DNA of 64,000 nt from assembly GCF_910592395.1 (NCBI RefSeq), contig NC_088312.1, positions 17,369,292 to 17,433,291 on the forward strand, read 5' to 3'. Below, piece after piece: positions 21,109-31,965 of this stretch (position 1 is its first letter; each line of letters begins with the position of its first letter). This DNA is from Lineus longissimus. Taxonomy: Eukaryota > Nemertea > Pilidiophora > Heteronemertea > Lineidae. The notes beneath the pieces were generated by a model, which did not search any database, had not been told where the DNA came from, and saw only the letters and a program-made list of their open reading frames with translations. The translations under genes and the position numbers were made by a program.

Positions 21109-21826
21109 AATGAAACGGCCAGGGGCCATTGTGCTCACCATATAGACATTTGATGGTTAGGAATTCATCCTGGTTATGAAACTTGCGGTATGTATAGTAT
21201 GTAGGTCAAACCAAAGCCGGTATGACATGTGATGTATCCTTGCTTGGAGTACCTACCATAAAAAATCATCGAAAACAAGTCACTAATAAGCGAGATCTTC
21301 CCCATTTTACTTTTTTTAGTTTTGGCCTCATGGTGGCTAAGTCGAGAATCAGATCGGATCAAAATTCGGTGTCAGAGGTAACATGACATAGGGAGTCATG
21401 TGTACAAAATTTCAAGTTCATAGCTTTAGCGGTTAAGAAACATGCCATAATGATCACTCAAATGGCAAATTTACATTATTTGACCTCTGAGACCTTGAAA
21501 ATTAGGTCAAATCAAAAACCCGTAGAATATGTAATGTATCCTTGCTAGGAGAACCTTCCATAAAATTGTTATCGAAAACTAGTCAGTCATAAGAGATATC
21601 ACACTTTTTGGGTTCCCACTTCTGGCCCCTGGTGGCAAAGTCAAGAAACAGATCAAACCGAAATTCATTGTCAGTCATCACCTGACCTAGGTGGTCCTGT
21701 GTACAAAATTTCAAGTTCATAGCTCTACTGGTTACGAAATTTTCAACTGCTTTTGAAACAGGATATGACGACAGACGACGGACACTGCTGTGTTGTATAG
21801 ACTCACCTAGACGGTGAGCCAACAAC
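21109..21826. mobile_element. TGAAAYGGCC...GTGAGC repeat, copy 2
   Basis: Starts TGAAACGGCCAGGGGCCATT and ends with ACTCACCTAGACGGTGAGCC, a terminal hairpin. It contains the same TTTGACCTCTGAGACCTTG and CCCCTGGTGG boxes in roughly two internal units. Confidence 0.75.
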
Positions 21827-21916
21827 CAAATGCTAATTTACGGCCATGCATCAATTATGACTATGACCATGCATCATCCACGACAGCTGGTCAAAGTCAT
21901 AGACCATCATTAAAGG

Positions 21917-22369
21917 TCAACAGTTTGTAAAATCTCTGTTCTTAGTCTTACAAGGAGGACTGTTGTGGTGCCATCTTTTTGTGTTTATTTGGGCGAGTAG
22001 TCCCTTCAGTCTCCACATATAAAGAGCAAACACAGGAATGTCATCAGCAATATGAAGGAGACTGTCATCAAACACATCCTCAAACATCTGTTCATCATTT
22101 TGAAATAACACTATATTTTCATCAGAATAAGAAAAGATGCTTTCTTGGAGAAGCTGCCTAAAAATGCCCTCTGTAACTTCTAACACATAAAAAATATTCT
22201 CAAATTCCGCAGGATCAATTGGGCTCTCGCTAAACTTGGTGGTGCGAATTTTCTCAGAATAGTTGAATAAGGTTGTCACAAGCTTCCTCATCAGTCTTTG
22301 TTGGAGAGCTTTGGATTTTCCAAGTATCATAAGCATTTGACATGCTTGCTCCTCTTGACAGAAGTTCTC
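21917..22369 (-). CDS. Unrecognised exon, acidic helical protein
   Basis: Open frame of about 150 codons preceded by a good splice acceptor (CTTGTCTTCAG) ending at 22370 and ending with a stop at 21917. The composition looks protein-like: helices (MLMILGKSKALQQRLMRKL) then an acidic stretch (FENIFYVLEVTEGIF, EDVFDDSLLHIADDIP). It could be the last exon of a minus-strand gene whose other exons lie above 22.4 kb, but I could not find them. Family not recognised. Confidence 0.4.
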   Translation of the reverse strand, partial: ENFCQEEQACQMLMILGKSKALQQRLMRKLVTTLFNYSEKIRTTKFSESPIDPAEFENIFYVLEVTEGIFRQLLQESIFSYSDENIVLFQNDEQMFEDVFDDSLLHIADDIPVFALYMWRLKGLLAQINTKRWHHNSPPCKTKNRDFTNC

Positions 22370-22816
22370 CTGAAGACAAGACAAGAACTGTTTATTACTA
22401 CCTTTTAAAAATGTATTGTTAACACGCCCTAAGGTGGCAGATCAGTAATTGAGTCAGTGTGGCTCAAACTTTCAGCTTGCAGCCAAGGGGTCAGTTGGTG
22501 TGAGAGTGAGACTTGGCTTTTTCTGTAACTTATTCCCAAGCAGGTGAAATGGGGTACCAGTCATAAATACTCGGTTGTAGTGCTGATTGAGCCACTCATC
22601 TGAGATCAGGATACACCAAGGTTAAAATGAAGTTGGATGATAACTGATACCGTAGTTGATATCAGAATATACTGTAGTTACTGAAGGATACTTTTAATTA
22701 TGCCTTTTGACAACACCACAACAGTATAGTATCAACTAGATTTCGTCTCGACGGCCATTTGTTTTCAAGATTGTCTGTAAACACGAACGAAATGTCCTTG
22801 AACGTTGTACTCACAA

Positions 22817-23820
22817 TGAAAAGGCCAAGGGCCATTGTGCTCACCGTATAGATATTTGGTGGTTAGGAATTCATCCCGTTTAATAAACTTGCTCCATGTA
22901 TAGTATAGGTCAAATCAAAACCGGTATGACATGTGATGAATCCTTGCTTGGGGTACCTACCATAGAAATATTATTGAAAACAAGTCACAAATGAAAAGGC
23001 CAGGGGGCATTGTGCTCATCGGTATTTAGGACTTAATTGAAATGGATGTTCCTTGAGATATGACCGAGAAAGACTCTGAGGTACCACTAGTATCTGTATC
23101 CTAATCATAGGGCACTTCATATGTCCATGCGGAAGTCCTGAACTTAGGCAAACCCTACCTTTGGGATAATGTGCAACAGATATGAACTTAATTGTCATTG
23201 CAGTTAAAAAACATGCCAGAGTTAGGCCGCCAAACAGCAAATTCACGACATTTGACCTCTATGACCTTGAAAAGTAGGTCAAATCAAAAACTTCTATAAT
23301 ATGTAATGTATCCTTGCTGGGAGTACCAACCATAACAACTTTATCGAATACGAATCACTAATGATCGAGATATCACACTTTCTAGGTTTTCACCTTTTGC
23401 CCCCTGTTGTCCAAGTTGAGAAACAGATCAAAGTTTCAAGCACATAGCCCTAGCAGTTACGAAACGTGCCACAGTTACGCTCGAACGGCCAATTTACACC
23501 TTTTGACCTCTATGACCTTGAAAAATAGTCCTGGCTGGGAGTACCTACCATGAAAATGTCATCAAAAACAAATCACTGATAAGTGAGATATCACACTTTT
23601 TGTGTTTTCAGTTTTGGCCCCCTGGTGGCCAAGTCAAGACTCAGATCAGACCAAAATTGGCTGTCGGAGATCATCTGACCTAGGGAGTCATGCATTAAAA
23701 CTTACAAGCTCATAGCCCAACCAGTTAAGAAACTTGCCACAGTTACACTCCAACAGCAAATTTTCGCCACTTGACCTCTGTGACCTTGAAAAGTAGGGCA
23801 AATCAAAAACACTTCGCATC
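22817..23820. mobile_element. TGAAAAGGCC repeats, copies 3 and 4 (one nested or truncated)
   Basis: Two starts, at 22817 (TGAAAAGGCCAAGGGCCATT) and 22991 (TGAAAAGGCCAGGGGGCATT). The first breaks off after about 170 bp. The second runs through three degenerate ~300 bp units with TTTGACCTCT(A/G)TGACCTTG boxes to about 23820, without a clear GTGAGC end. Confidence 0.65.
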
Positions 23821-24630
23821 GTTATCTTTGATGTGGTGTATGGTCCAGAGAGGTATTGCGGTCATGTCTTATCTGTGCTGTGTATGGCTCATGAAAACAA
23901 TTGTCTATCCCAGAGAGGTTGCGGTCTAGTTTTATCTATGCTGTATCAAACAAAAACAAAACATGCATTCCAGATGTCTTTGATGTGGCACACATAGGAG
24001 TATCAATCTACGTGTCCTTGATATGCTACACAAGTGTCTTTGCTTTGGTTTGTCTTTATTTGCGGTAATAACCGCCCATACTGAAGTTAAGCCAAGAACA
24101 CAGCTAACTTTAAATTTCTCTAGATCAAATCGTTAGTCCTATTTTGCCATTACAGATGGCACTTGACTGGTCCTTCTCCAGGGTCCTTCTGACTCACAGT
24201 TTTTGTCCACGCTAAGTAGAGTAAAAAAATAGTAGACTTACTAGTCATTATCATAGCAAAAGAATATGTCATGAGTCTATTTGGGTCAATTTGCCCCCTT
24301 TGTAATGTAAGTTTCACGCCTCCCAAAGTTATCATCTAGGGTGGTAACTCAACTGTTTTCGCCAAGATACCGTACATGCCAATTAGGATAAGCTCCATAT
24401 GACATTCTAAACAAAAAAACAGGTGTCAATTAGTGTTCCATACAACTAGACCACCCATTGAATACATTGATCGCATGAAAATGAGCACATTTTTCATTTT
24501 TCGGTTCAGGTTAAGGTGTAATAGAGCGTTTTTAATAATAATATATGTGCATTCAATATAAGGAACTCCTTTGTCATGTTATGAGGACATGTCAAAAACT
24601 CATTACTTCAAAATAAGGACATCACCATAT
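23821..24630. other. No gene recognised
   Basis: Contains a short locally repeated phrase (TCTTTGATGTGG / CCAGAGAGG, 23830-24000) and otherwise only short frames. Confidence 0.4.
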
Positions 24631-24639
24631 ATATATGTT

Positions 24640-25697
24640 TATTTCGTACATCAAAAAGGTACATATTTTACAGTGCCATGGTGTGCAAAGTGCTGGGTGC
24701 AGTGGTTACAAGTGATTACAAGTCTATTTCGACATCAATTACATAATATTACAACGGGTGCCAACATGTGTTACATTACACATAAATATTGGATTATTTC
24801 CTCCCTTTCAATGGTTGTCAGTATGTCAACTGCATGTCTCCTTAATTTTATTAACTCTCTTATTTGCACTGCAACCTGTCTTTCTCTTTCTGTGGCCTGT
24901 AGGAAATTTTTATCACTCATTAAACCAAGTGAATTTCTGTACACCTCAATAGAACCTTCTTTATCGAAGCCGTATTTGTGACTGATGTGCTTCAGACTAT
25001 TTCCCAAGCCACTGTTGCTGCCCAGTTTAAGTAGGGTAACACTCATTTGGACATATTCATTTGACAAGGAATGTAGTGACAGGATGTATTTTAAAGTCCT
25101 CTTTTCAAGTTGTGTTAGAATGTCCGTATCATTTACCATGAGTGGGATAAGAACATTATGTGTTCTATATGGCAGGGTCATTATTTGCCTAACACATTTC
25201 CGCCATGTTATCGAGATTCTTTCGAGGGTACTCATAGAAAGATCCCACAGTTGACTTCCATAGAGTGACATGCCAAATGTTCTAAACAGCTCGTATCTAT
25301 TTTCTGTATTGGCGTGTTTGAAAAAAGCCATCACCATATTCGTTTTTTTATACAATTCATTGATTACAATATCAAATCGTTGATCTCCTAACCTGGGGCC
25401 GATAGGAATCCCCAAATGAATTTCAAAGGCACTGGATTGAATCATCGTGTTATCAAATATTACAAATTCTGGGACCTGATCTGGCCCAACACTAAACACG
25501 ATAAACTTGGTTTTTGTAGCATCAAAAGTGATTCAGTGACTGATGGAATATGTCTTAGCAATTTTCAACATTAACTTCAAGGCAGTCATGGTTGGTGCAA
25601 GTAATATTACATCATCTGCATAGGTGAACACTCCAACATAGATATTGCCCACATGACATCCAAAGCCAGATTGTCTTAGCTCTATCAACAAGGTATT
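24640..25697 (-). mobile_element. 5'-truncated non-LTR retrotransposon (LINE), 3' part
   Basis: Frame 24771-25499 plus an upstream segment in the same frame with a stop (TGA at about 25534). The upstream part holds the RT catalytic motif in FTYADDVILLAP (about 25610). Downstream are the thumb and C-terminal region: HLGIPIG, LFRTFGMSLYGSQLWDL and RKCVRQIMTLPYRTHN. The CR1/Jockey/L2 range is most likely. The lower end, with TTTATTTCGTACAT near 24645, is a typical LINE 3' tail. Confidence 0.78.
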
Positions 25698-26159
25698 CTA
25701 AAATACCTTGGTACCGTAAAGTAAACTTTTAAATGGAAAATGCATAAGCCTCGTTCTGAGAGTGGAGTGTTTTGGACACGCAACCAAGATGCTCTACCAA
25801 AGTTCCCTCGGGTTGCACTAAAATGTGGAAACCATGCACACAGCTCACTTCAGAAGTTTGAGGCTCTCAAAACACTGCTTCAAACACAAATCAGCCAAGG
25901 AAGCATCAACCACCCTAAGTTTTTTTAATGAGCACTACACATATTTGCTGAGAGAAACGCTCCAAATAGCCCATTTGCGCGGATTTTAACATCACTTGAG
26001 CGAGCCGATGCGGACTTCCTATGCGCGCTGCCGTAACATAATGTAAACAACGGCGCTACCGGCGCTCGGGGCAGGCGATGGATGGAATTTGCCAAATTCG
26101 CACATATTCAAGTTATTTTCGTGGCCTATCTTTTTAAGTTTGAGGTATTTTAGAATAGA
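25698..26159. other. No gene recognised
   Basis: A 62-codon plus-strand frame (25740-25928) is open but shows no motif or splice signals. Nothing else seen. Confidence 0.35.
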
Positions 26160-26349
26160 AATTGAACCCTCGGCTTCGGACCTTGGTTGAGTTACCATGA
26201 CACTCGAGGGTGAAGCTAAAATACAGCTCTCGGGTGGAGCTAAAATTTCGTCCAAACCCTCGCCTATCGGCTCGGGTTTGGACTGTATTTTAGCTTCACC
26301 CTCGAGTGTCATGGTAACTCAACCAAGGTCCGAAGCCGAGGGTTCAATT
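26160..26349. repeat. Perfect 67 bp inverted repeat (hairpin)
   Basis: Arms 26160-26226 and 26283-26349 are identical as reverse complements over all 67 bases, starting AATTGAACCCTCGGCTTCGG. The 56 bp loop has a further partial inverted repeat (TCCAAACCC / GGGTTTGGA). A transcript would fold into a long duplex. No coding signal. Perfect arms point to recent origin or continuing correction. Confidence 0.95.
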
Positions 26350-27736
26350 CCTTAATCCAGATATAAGTTAAACAAGCCCTTCGGCGGATGTCATTCACTT
26401 GGGAATGGATTGGTCTTATCAAATCACTGATTTATATCAATACGATGAAATGAGAATGAAACGAAATAATATCATTTTGCCGAAAACTATGTTTTGCCAA
26501 TTCACTCTACCACCAGCGCGACCTCGTCACAATCGTCATGTGGTGACGACTCGGATAAATTTTCAATATGGAGTTGTCGAACGAATTTAGCAACTTCCTC
26601 CGCAGAGCGTTATGGGCCGTTACACTGATAATAGTGGACAGTCTTGAAGTCTTGGGGGGTAATTTTTTGTCCAAATGTATGAGTGAAGTTCATTTGAGGT
26701 TGGGGGATGGGATGGTTTTGATAGGGGACAGAATATTGATGTACCACAGGTTGTGACATTGTTTGTGTGGAGTTCGAGGGCAGGTTGTGACATAAATGAT
26801 AGTGTTTGTGGGGAGATTGTCTTAAGTTTGTTGGATAGAATGGTTTCAAGTGCGGTGGACAGGTTGTGACATGCAATTAGTTAAAAAGTGATAATTGTCA
26901 TTTCTGGGGAAGAAAAGAAATTATTCGCATGGATAGGAGACATTCTCAGTTGAAGGATGAAAGTCGAAAGACACCCTGGCTATCTCATGGTGATGTCTTT
27001 TCTTTGAAACGGAGGACTCGTGCCCAGGACAGAATTGTCAACACTGTTGTAGGAAAATGTGTCCTTCAGGTAATAGTCACAATCTAAAGGCTGTAGTCTG
27101 GGAGTTGTCCTGATCATGGAAATGTTCGTTTCAGGGCAATGCAAGAGAGGTTGCTTGCTATCATTGGCGAGATCGTTCCGATGCAAGCAAGGTTGTGAAT
27201 TTTGGCACTTAAATCAATGGAGAATAATTTCGGTTCACGAAGCTGTTCTTGTCAATGAACATTTATTGTGAAGAATTCAAGGAAGAAGAGTTAAGATGGG
27301 ATATCAATATGAACGATTTGAGCTTTATTAAAATCTACTGATGTTAAAGGAGAGGAACATAATTGCATATACATATTCATTTTTAACAAGTAAGAGCAAA
27401 TTTGATACTATGACTGTTTGAAAATGACAACAACGGCAGGCATTTGGCTTATACAATGTTCACAAGATTGTGAATTCATGAGATCTTGGGTAAAAATAAT
27501 ATATCATTTCTAACTATGCACATAACAAGTGACTACATTGTATCATTGAGGACTTAGTGACAAAATGGAAGTTGTGAGTGACCATTATATGATGAAACCT
27601 CAATGACGACAATGGGTGGCAGAGTGGGTTATACAAATGAGTGATAATTATGTTGACTAGGTTTGAATTATTGTGGATATCACATGATGTGACAGTTCTC
27701 AAATACATTCATAACTGTTCACAATATCAATGTACT
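26350..27736. other. No gene recognised
   Basis: Contains repeated CAGGTTGTGACAT phrases at 26745-26875, otherwise short frames only. Confidence 0.35.
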
Positions 27737-28290
27737 GGCAATGAAGAATGATGATTGGGAGGATGATCATAAGATAGCAAAACCTGCAAAAAGAAACGGC
27801 ATGATCAGAGGTTTGTATCAGCCTTCATGGCGTAGAATGTAGTAAACAATACCGCCACGGTATCAACTGCTCAGGAATAATGTAGCCGCTGGCCTATGAC
27901 ACTATGGACCGTTTTGTATGGCCAAAAAAAGAAATGCACACACTCAGAACACATCTGAATGCCTAAGCCGTCTTTTGACAATGTCATACTCATACATAAA
28001 CTTTACTGTGTGTCACCATTTGTACCAGTTGAAACACAATACTAACCTTGTTTTGAAATGATGGCAATGAAGAATGATGATGATTTGGAGGATGATCATA
28101 AGACAACAAAACCTGCAAAGAAAATGAACAAATGGCATAATCAAAGGTTTATTTTTTCAGCCTTCATCATGGTATGCTCAGGAATAATGTAGCCAAATGC
28201 CTTTATATGACACAATGGACCGTTTCACACAGCCCAAATAAAGAAAGGCACACACTCAGAGCACGTCTGAACACCTGTCATACTCATACA
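27737..28290. repeat. Diverged ~325 bp tandem duplication
   Basis: Two blocks starting GGCAATGAAGAATGATGAT at 27737 and 28062 share GGAGGATGATCATAAGA, GGAATAATGTAGCC, ATGGACCGTTT and GCACACACTCAGA in order. Clearly diverged. No gene seen in either block. Confidence 0.75.
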
Positions 28291-28850
28291 TAGGCTTAAT
28301 GTATATGACCCTTTGTACCACTTGGAACACAGTGACATTGACATGGTCAAGAGCATGCCGTGCCGTACACCCGATTATTGAGCGCAACTCGCTGAATCTA
28401 AACTATTGCCCAAAGGTGCTTTCTGCTCTTCATAAATTGCCTGATCAGGATGCGATCCATTGCATACTGACAGTAAAAGTGACATAATCGTCAGTGCTGT
28501 CATATCTCATGTGACCTAGGCCTATTACATATGCATTATAGACGTCGACAGTTGAAAGTGGGGCAACGTTTCCCAGAACCTTTATGAAGACGTCGCGTCA
28601 CAGTATAAATGTAAAATGCATGGTGACGTGACGACGGCCAACACTTTGTTATGTAAACGTTGTCCCCCAATCAAGGGCATGGATGGATCTATAGAGCATA
28701 ATAAAATGAAAGCAACTCCAACTGGATGGACTGGAGTTGAACTGGAAGTGGAACAACAATCAACATCCAATCCAATTAACTTTCTATCAGTATTTCTTGC
28801 TGTTTTATAGCTGTTGAAATCACGGAAAATAGGTAGTGCATTAGATCCTT

Positions 28851-29309
28851 TCTCTATATACATAAACAGGTACTGCATCAGGGTGTCGCAGTAACCTCAA
28901 AGTTGAAAATGTAAACATCTAAATCTACCCAATAAATACATATTTGCTCAAATCAAGTAGTTCTACTTAATCCTCGATTCATAATCTATCGAATCGATGT
29001 GTTCTTCACGCTACTATTCTTGTGCGTGGCTTCACGAGGCTGACTAGAGGGCGCCACCAGTAAAATAAGACGATATGTCACGCACAAGAATAGTAGTGTG
29101 AAGAGCTGCTTTTAAAGTAGAATTTTCTCATAATTCCAAAAAAATCAACAACAAAGAATACATCGATTCGATAAATTATGAATCGAGGATTAAGTAGAAC
29201 TACTTAGTTTGAGCAAATATGTATTTATTGGGTAGATTTTGATGTTCACATTTTCAACTTTGAGGTTACTGGGACACGCTGATGCAGTACCTGTTTATGT
29301 ATATAGAGA
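28851..29309. repeat. Large imperfect inverted repeat (~460 bp)
   Basis: The outer arms begin TCTCTATATACATAAACAGG at 28851 and end as its reverse complement at 29309. Homology runs about 155 bp with few mismatches, then an inner pair (CACGCTACTATTCTTGTGCG at about 29010, inverse at about 29080-29100). About 50 extra bases interrupt the right arm. The central loop contains ACTAGAGGGCGCCACC. Likely a fold-back or MITE element. Confidence 0.85.
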
Positions 29310-29319
29310 ATCGATCTCA

Positions 29320-29488
29320 ATAGACAACTTCACACCAGGCGGAGGAAGTCACTGGGAGCCACAACAAACCAGCAACAAAAAAGGCCTGCATGGTTGCATG
29401 CCATATTGTTTTCTTTTGTTCGTTGTGCCAATTTTTACGATTGTTGTGGCTCCCAGTGACTTCCTCCGCCTGGTGTGAAGTTGTCTAT
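29320..29488. repeat. Perfect 48 bp inverted repeat next to the large hairpin
   Basis: Arms 29320-29367 and 29441-29488 (ATAGACAACTTCACACCAGG...) match completely across 48 bases with a 73 bp loop. It starts only ten bases beyond the end of the preceding hairpin. Confidence 0.93.
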
Positions 29489-29640
29489 CAACTCACAACA
29501 CACACCACCATCATGTCACCATTGGCCTACCGCATTAATAGGCCTAGGCCCTTAACATGCATGCTATGATATGGATGCCGTGTGCAGTGCACATGCCACC
29601 ACATGCATGCATGGTCATGATGGTGGGATGCCGAGTAAAG

Positions 29641-29925
29641 TCAGATCATGAATGAATGCCCGAGATGGTCGCAACTGATGCGATAAACACGATCATTTTC
29701 ATCAAACAGAGCGCCACAAATCACGCAATGAACCAATACACTACTTCTATCGTTGATATACTTCCTAATCGTCGGAACTCTAAACACTTCATCACTTTCA
29801 AAACAGTAAAACTCACCGTTTTGACATGGGGCCGTTTTGACTGGATACCCGAGCTTGCGTACAAAGCAAATAGATTTACCTTCAGTCCCAACAGCCATCA
29901 GCAATTTGTGTGCATCCATATACAT
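29641..29925 (-). CDS. Possible exon with a CxxC pair, unknown
   Basis: Ninety-four codons including VHCVICGALFDENDRVYRISCDHLGH, which could be part of a zinc-binding fold (C-x2-C...C-x-H). It carries GYPVKTAP, encoded by a GGGCCGTTTTGACTGGATACC repeat also seen at 33.6 kb. No splice sites checked convincingly; may be chance. Confidence 0.3.
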   Translation of the reverse strand: MYMDAHKLLMAVGTEGKSICFVRKLGYPVKTAPCQNGEFYCFESDEVFRVPTIRKYINDRSSVLVHCVICGALFDENDRVYRISCDHLGHSFMI

Positions 29926-30220
29926 AAATTACCACGTTCCCACAATTGGTATAAGAAAATGCCAATCTCGCCATAGGAGGCCATTTTTATATCTCTCGAC
30001 TCAGGGCATGTACACAAGCATTGCACACAGCTCCAGCCTGCATCGAGGTCTGATTTCCAAAAGTCCGAAAAGACCTATTTGCACCTATTTGTAGGCCCTT
30101 ATGTTCATATACTTTTTATTTGACTAGACACAACTAGACATCGCTAGCAACACATTGATACCTCTTGCACTAATATTCTTTAAGCCATCGCTGCACAATT
30201 CGAGTCACAAAATCAGCGCC

Positions 30221-30820
30221 TCAGATGGAACGTATGAATTTAAGGATCACATTTGTCAAGTGAATCAATAAAGTTGGCGATAATACTCCACCCTGTTTCA
30301 CTCCATTTCGTGCAATAAACCTTTCAAAAAGGTGATCTCCCCACTCAACCCATACACTCTGATTTGTGTCACACAACGCAAGGAAGCGAGCAACAAGAGG
30401 ACATAACCCTCTATCTAACAGTTTTTCAAAACGTTTGACATAATGGACACTGTCAAATGCTTTGCTTGCATCTAAGAGGATACAGTACACAGGAGTATGT
30501 TGTTTATTACAGTATTCTATCACTTCGTTGACAGCCATACTACAATGTGCTGTAGAGAGTCCCTTCTTAAACCCAAACTGTGCATCACTAGATGCCAAGC
30601 TTTCTTTATGTTGGTCTAGTATTACATAATCAAGTATCTTCCCTATCACACTGCTCAATGCAATACCCCTGTAATTGTCTGACGTATTGCAGGATATCCT
30701 ACTATTCTTTGGAATAGGAATAACAGTGGTACTGAGGAAATCTGCCGGACAGAAGCCGTGAGTCAACATTGCGGTCAACAGCAACGAAATTTGAACACTC
30801 AAAATATTAATTCCCCCCAA
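30221..30820 (-). mobile_element. LINE reverse transcriptase fragment (palm and fingers)
   Basis: Two hundred codons of non-LTR RT: HGFCPADFLSTTVIPIPKN, SDNYRGIALSSVIGKILD, DAQFGFKKGLSTAHC, the first catalytic Asp in LLDASKAFDSVH, then NGVKQGGVLSPTL. The sequence breaks right after this, before YADD. The LINE fragment at 24.6-25.7 kb starts roughly where this one stops, so both may come from the same family. The upper end overlaps the 582 bp tandem duplication. Confidence 0.85.
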
Positions 30821-31778
30821 GGGCCTGGCGCTCAGCTGAAATGGAAGGGCAAGTGTGTGTTAGTACCCTGTTATTATGAGGCAACGTGAAGCTGTAACGT
30901 CTAGCACGCAGAAGTGCTGGTGCGAAAGACCTTCTTGCTATATCAGTGCATGCTGAAGTACTGAGTTGACGTCACCCTGCTATTATGACATAAAGTCATT
31001 TCTATTGCCGTTGCAGTAGTGGGGTGTGTGATGACGTCAAGGAGTTGTGTGGTGATGTCAAAGAGTGGAGTCATTGTCTTCATGCAGCGTAGGTGGAACT
31101 AATAACATGCACATGGACACAAGGTACATAATTATTACAATGTATTTTGTGAGGTGGGGCCTGGTGCTTTACAATGGTCAAATGAACCGACTGTTGTCTA
31201 GTATTACATAATCAAGTATCTTCCCTATCACACTGCTCAATGCAATACCCCTGTAATTGTCTGACGTATTGCAGGATATCCTACTATTCTTTGGAATAGG
31301 AATAACAGTGGTACTGAGGAAATCTGCCGGACAGAAGCCGTGAGTCAACATTGCGGTCAACAGCAACGAAATTTGAACACTCAAAATATCAATTCCCCCC
31401 AAGGGCCTGGCGCTCAGCTGAAATGGAAGGGCAAGTGTGTGTTAGTACCCTGTTATTATGAGGCAACGTGAAGCTGTAACGTCTAGCACGCAGAAGTGCT
31501 GGTGCGAAAGACCTTCTTGCTATATCAGTGCATGCTGAAGTACTGAGTTGACGTCACCCTGCTATTATGACATAAAGTCATTTCTATTGCCGTTGCAGTA
31601 GTGGGGTGTGTGATGACGTCAAGGAGTTGTGTGGTGATGTCAAAGAGTGGAGTCCTTGTCTTCATGCAGCGTAGGTGGAACTAATAACATGCACATGGAC
31701 ACAAGGTACATAATTATTACAATGTATTTTGTGAGGTGGGGCCTGGTGCTTTACAATGGTCAAATGAACCGACTGTTG
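30615..31778. repeat. Recent 582 bp tandem duplication
   Basis: 30615-31196 and 31197-31778 are head-to-tail copies with only two mismatches noticed (T/C near 30810/31392 and A/C near 31074/31656). The unit includes the start of the LINE RT frame, two TGACGTCA sites per copy and about 350 bp of upstream sequence. Short homology (GTCT) lies at the junction. Confidence 0.93.
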
Positions 31779-31880
31779 TCTGGACATTGATGAAGTGGAT
31801 GCAGCCAAATGTTTGGGATGGTCTTTTTTGTATGTGAAGAAAAGAAGATAAAGAGTTGGTTAACAAAATGAACTTTATTG

Positions 31881-31965
31881 GTGCGGCAGATATTTGATGC
31901 CTTTCGGCAGATATTTGAAGCGCCTTGCGGCAGATATTTGTTGCCTTGCGGCAGATATTTGATAA
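31881..31965. repeat. Short minisatellite, 4 copies
   Basis: GCGGCAGATATTTG or TTCGGCAGATATTTG repeated four times with a spacing of about 20-25 bp. Confidence 0.8.

Noticed and set aside
24571-25254. Plus-strand frames of 64-136 codons
   Set aside because: Antisense to the LINE frame with YADD and C-terminal motifs.
26341-26351. GGTTCAATTCC as a tRNA B box
   Set aside because: It is the end of a perfect hairpin arm; no cloverleaf can be drawn around it.
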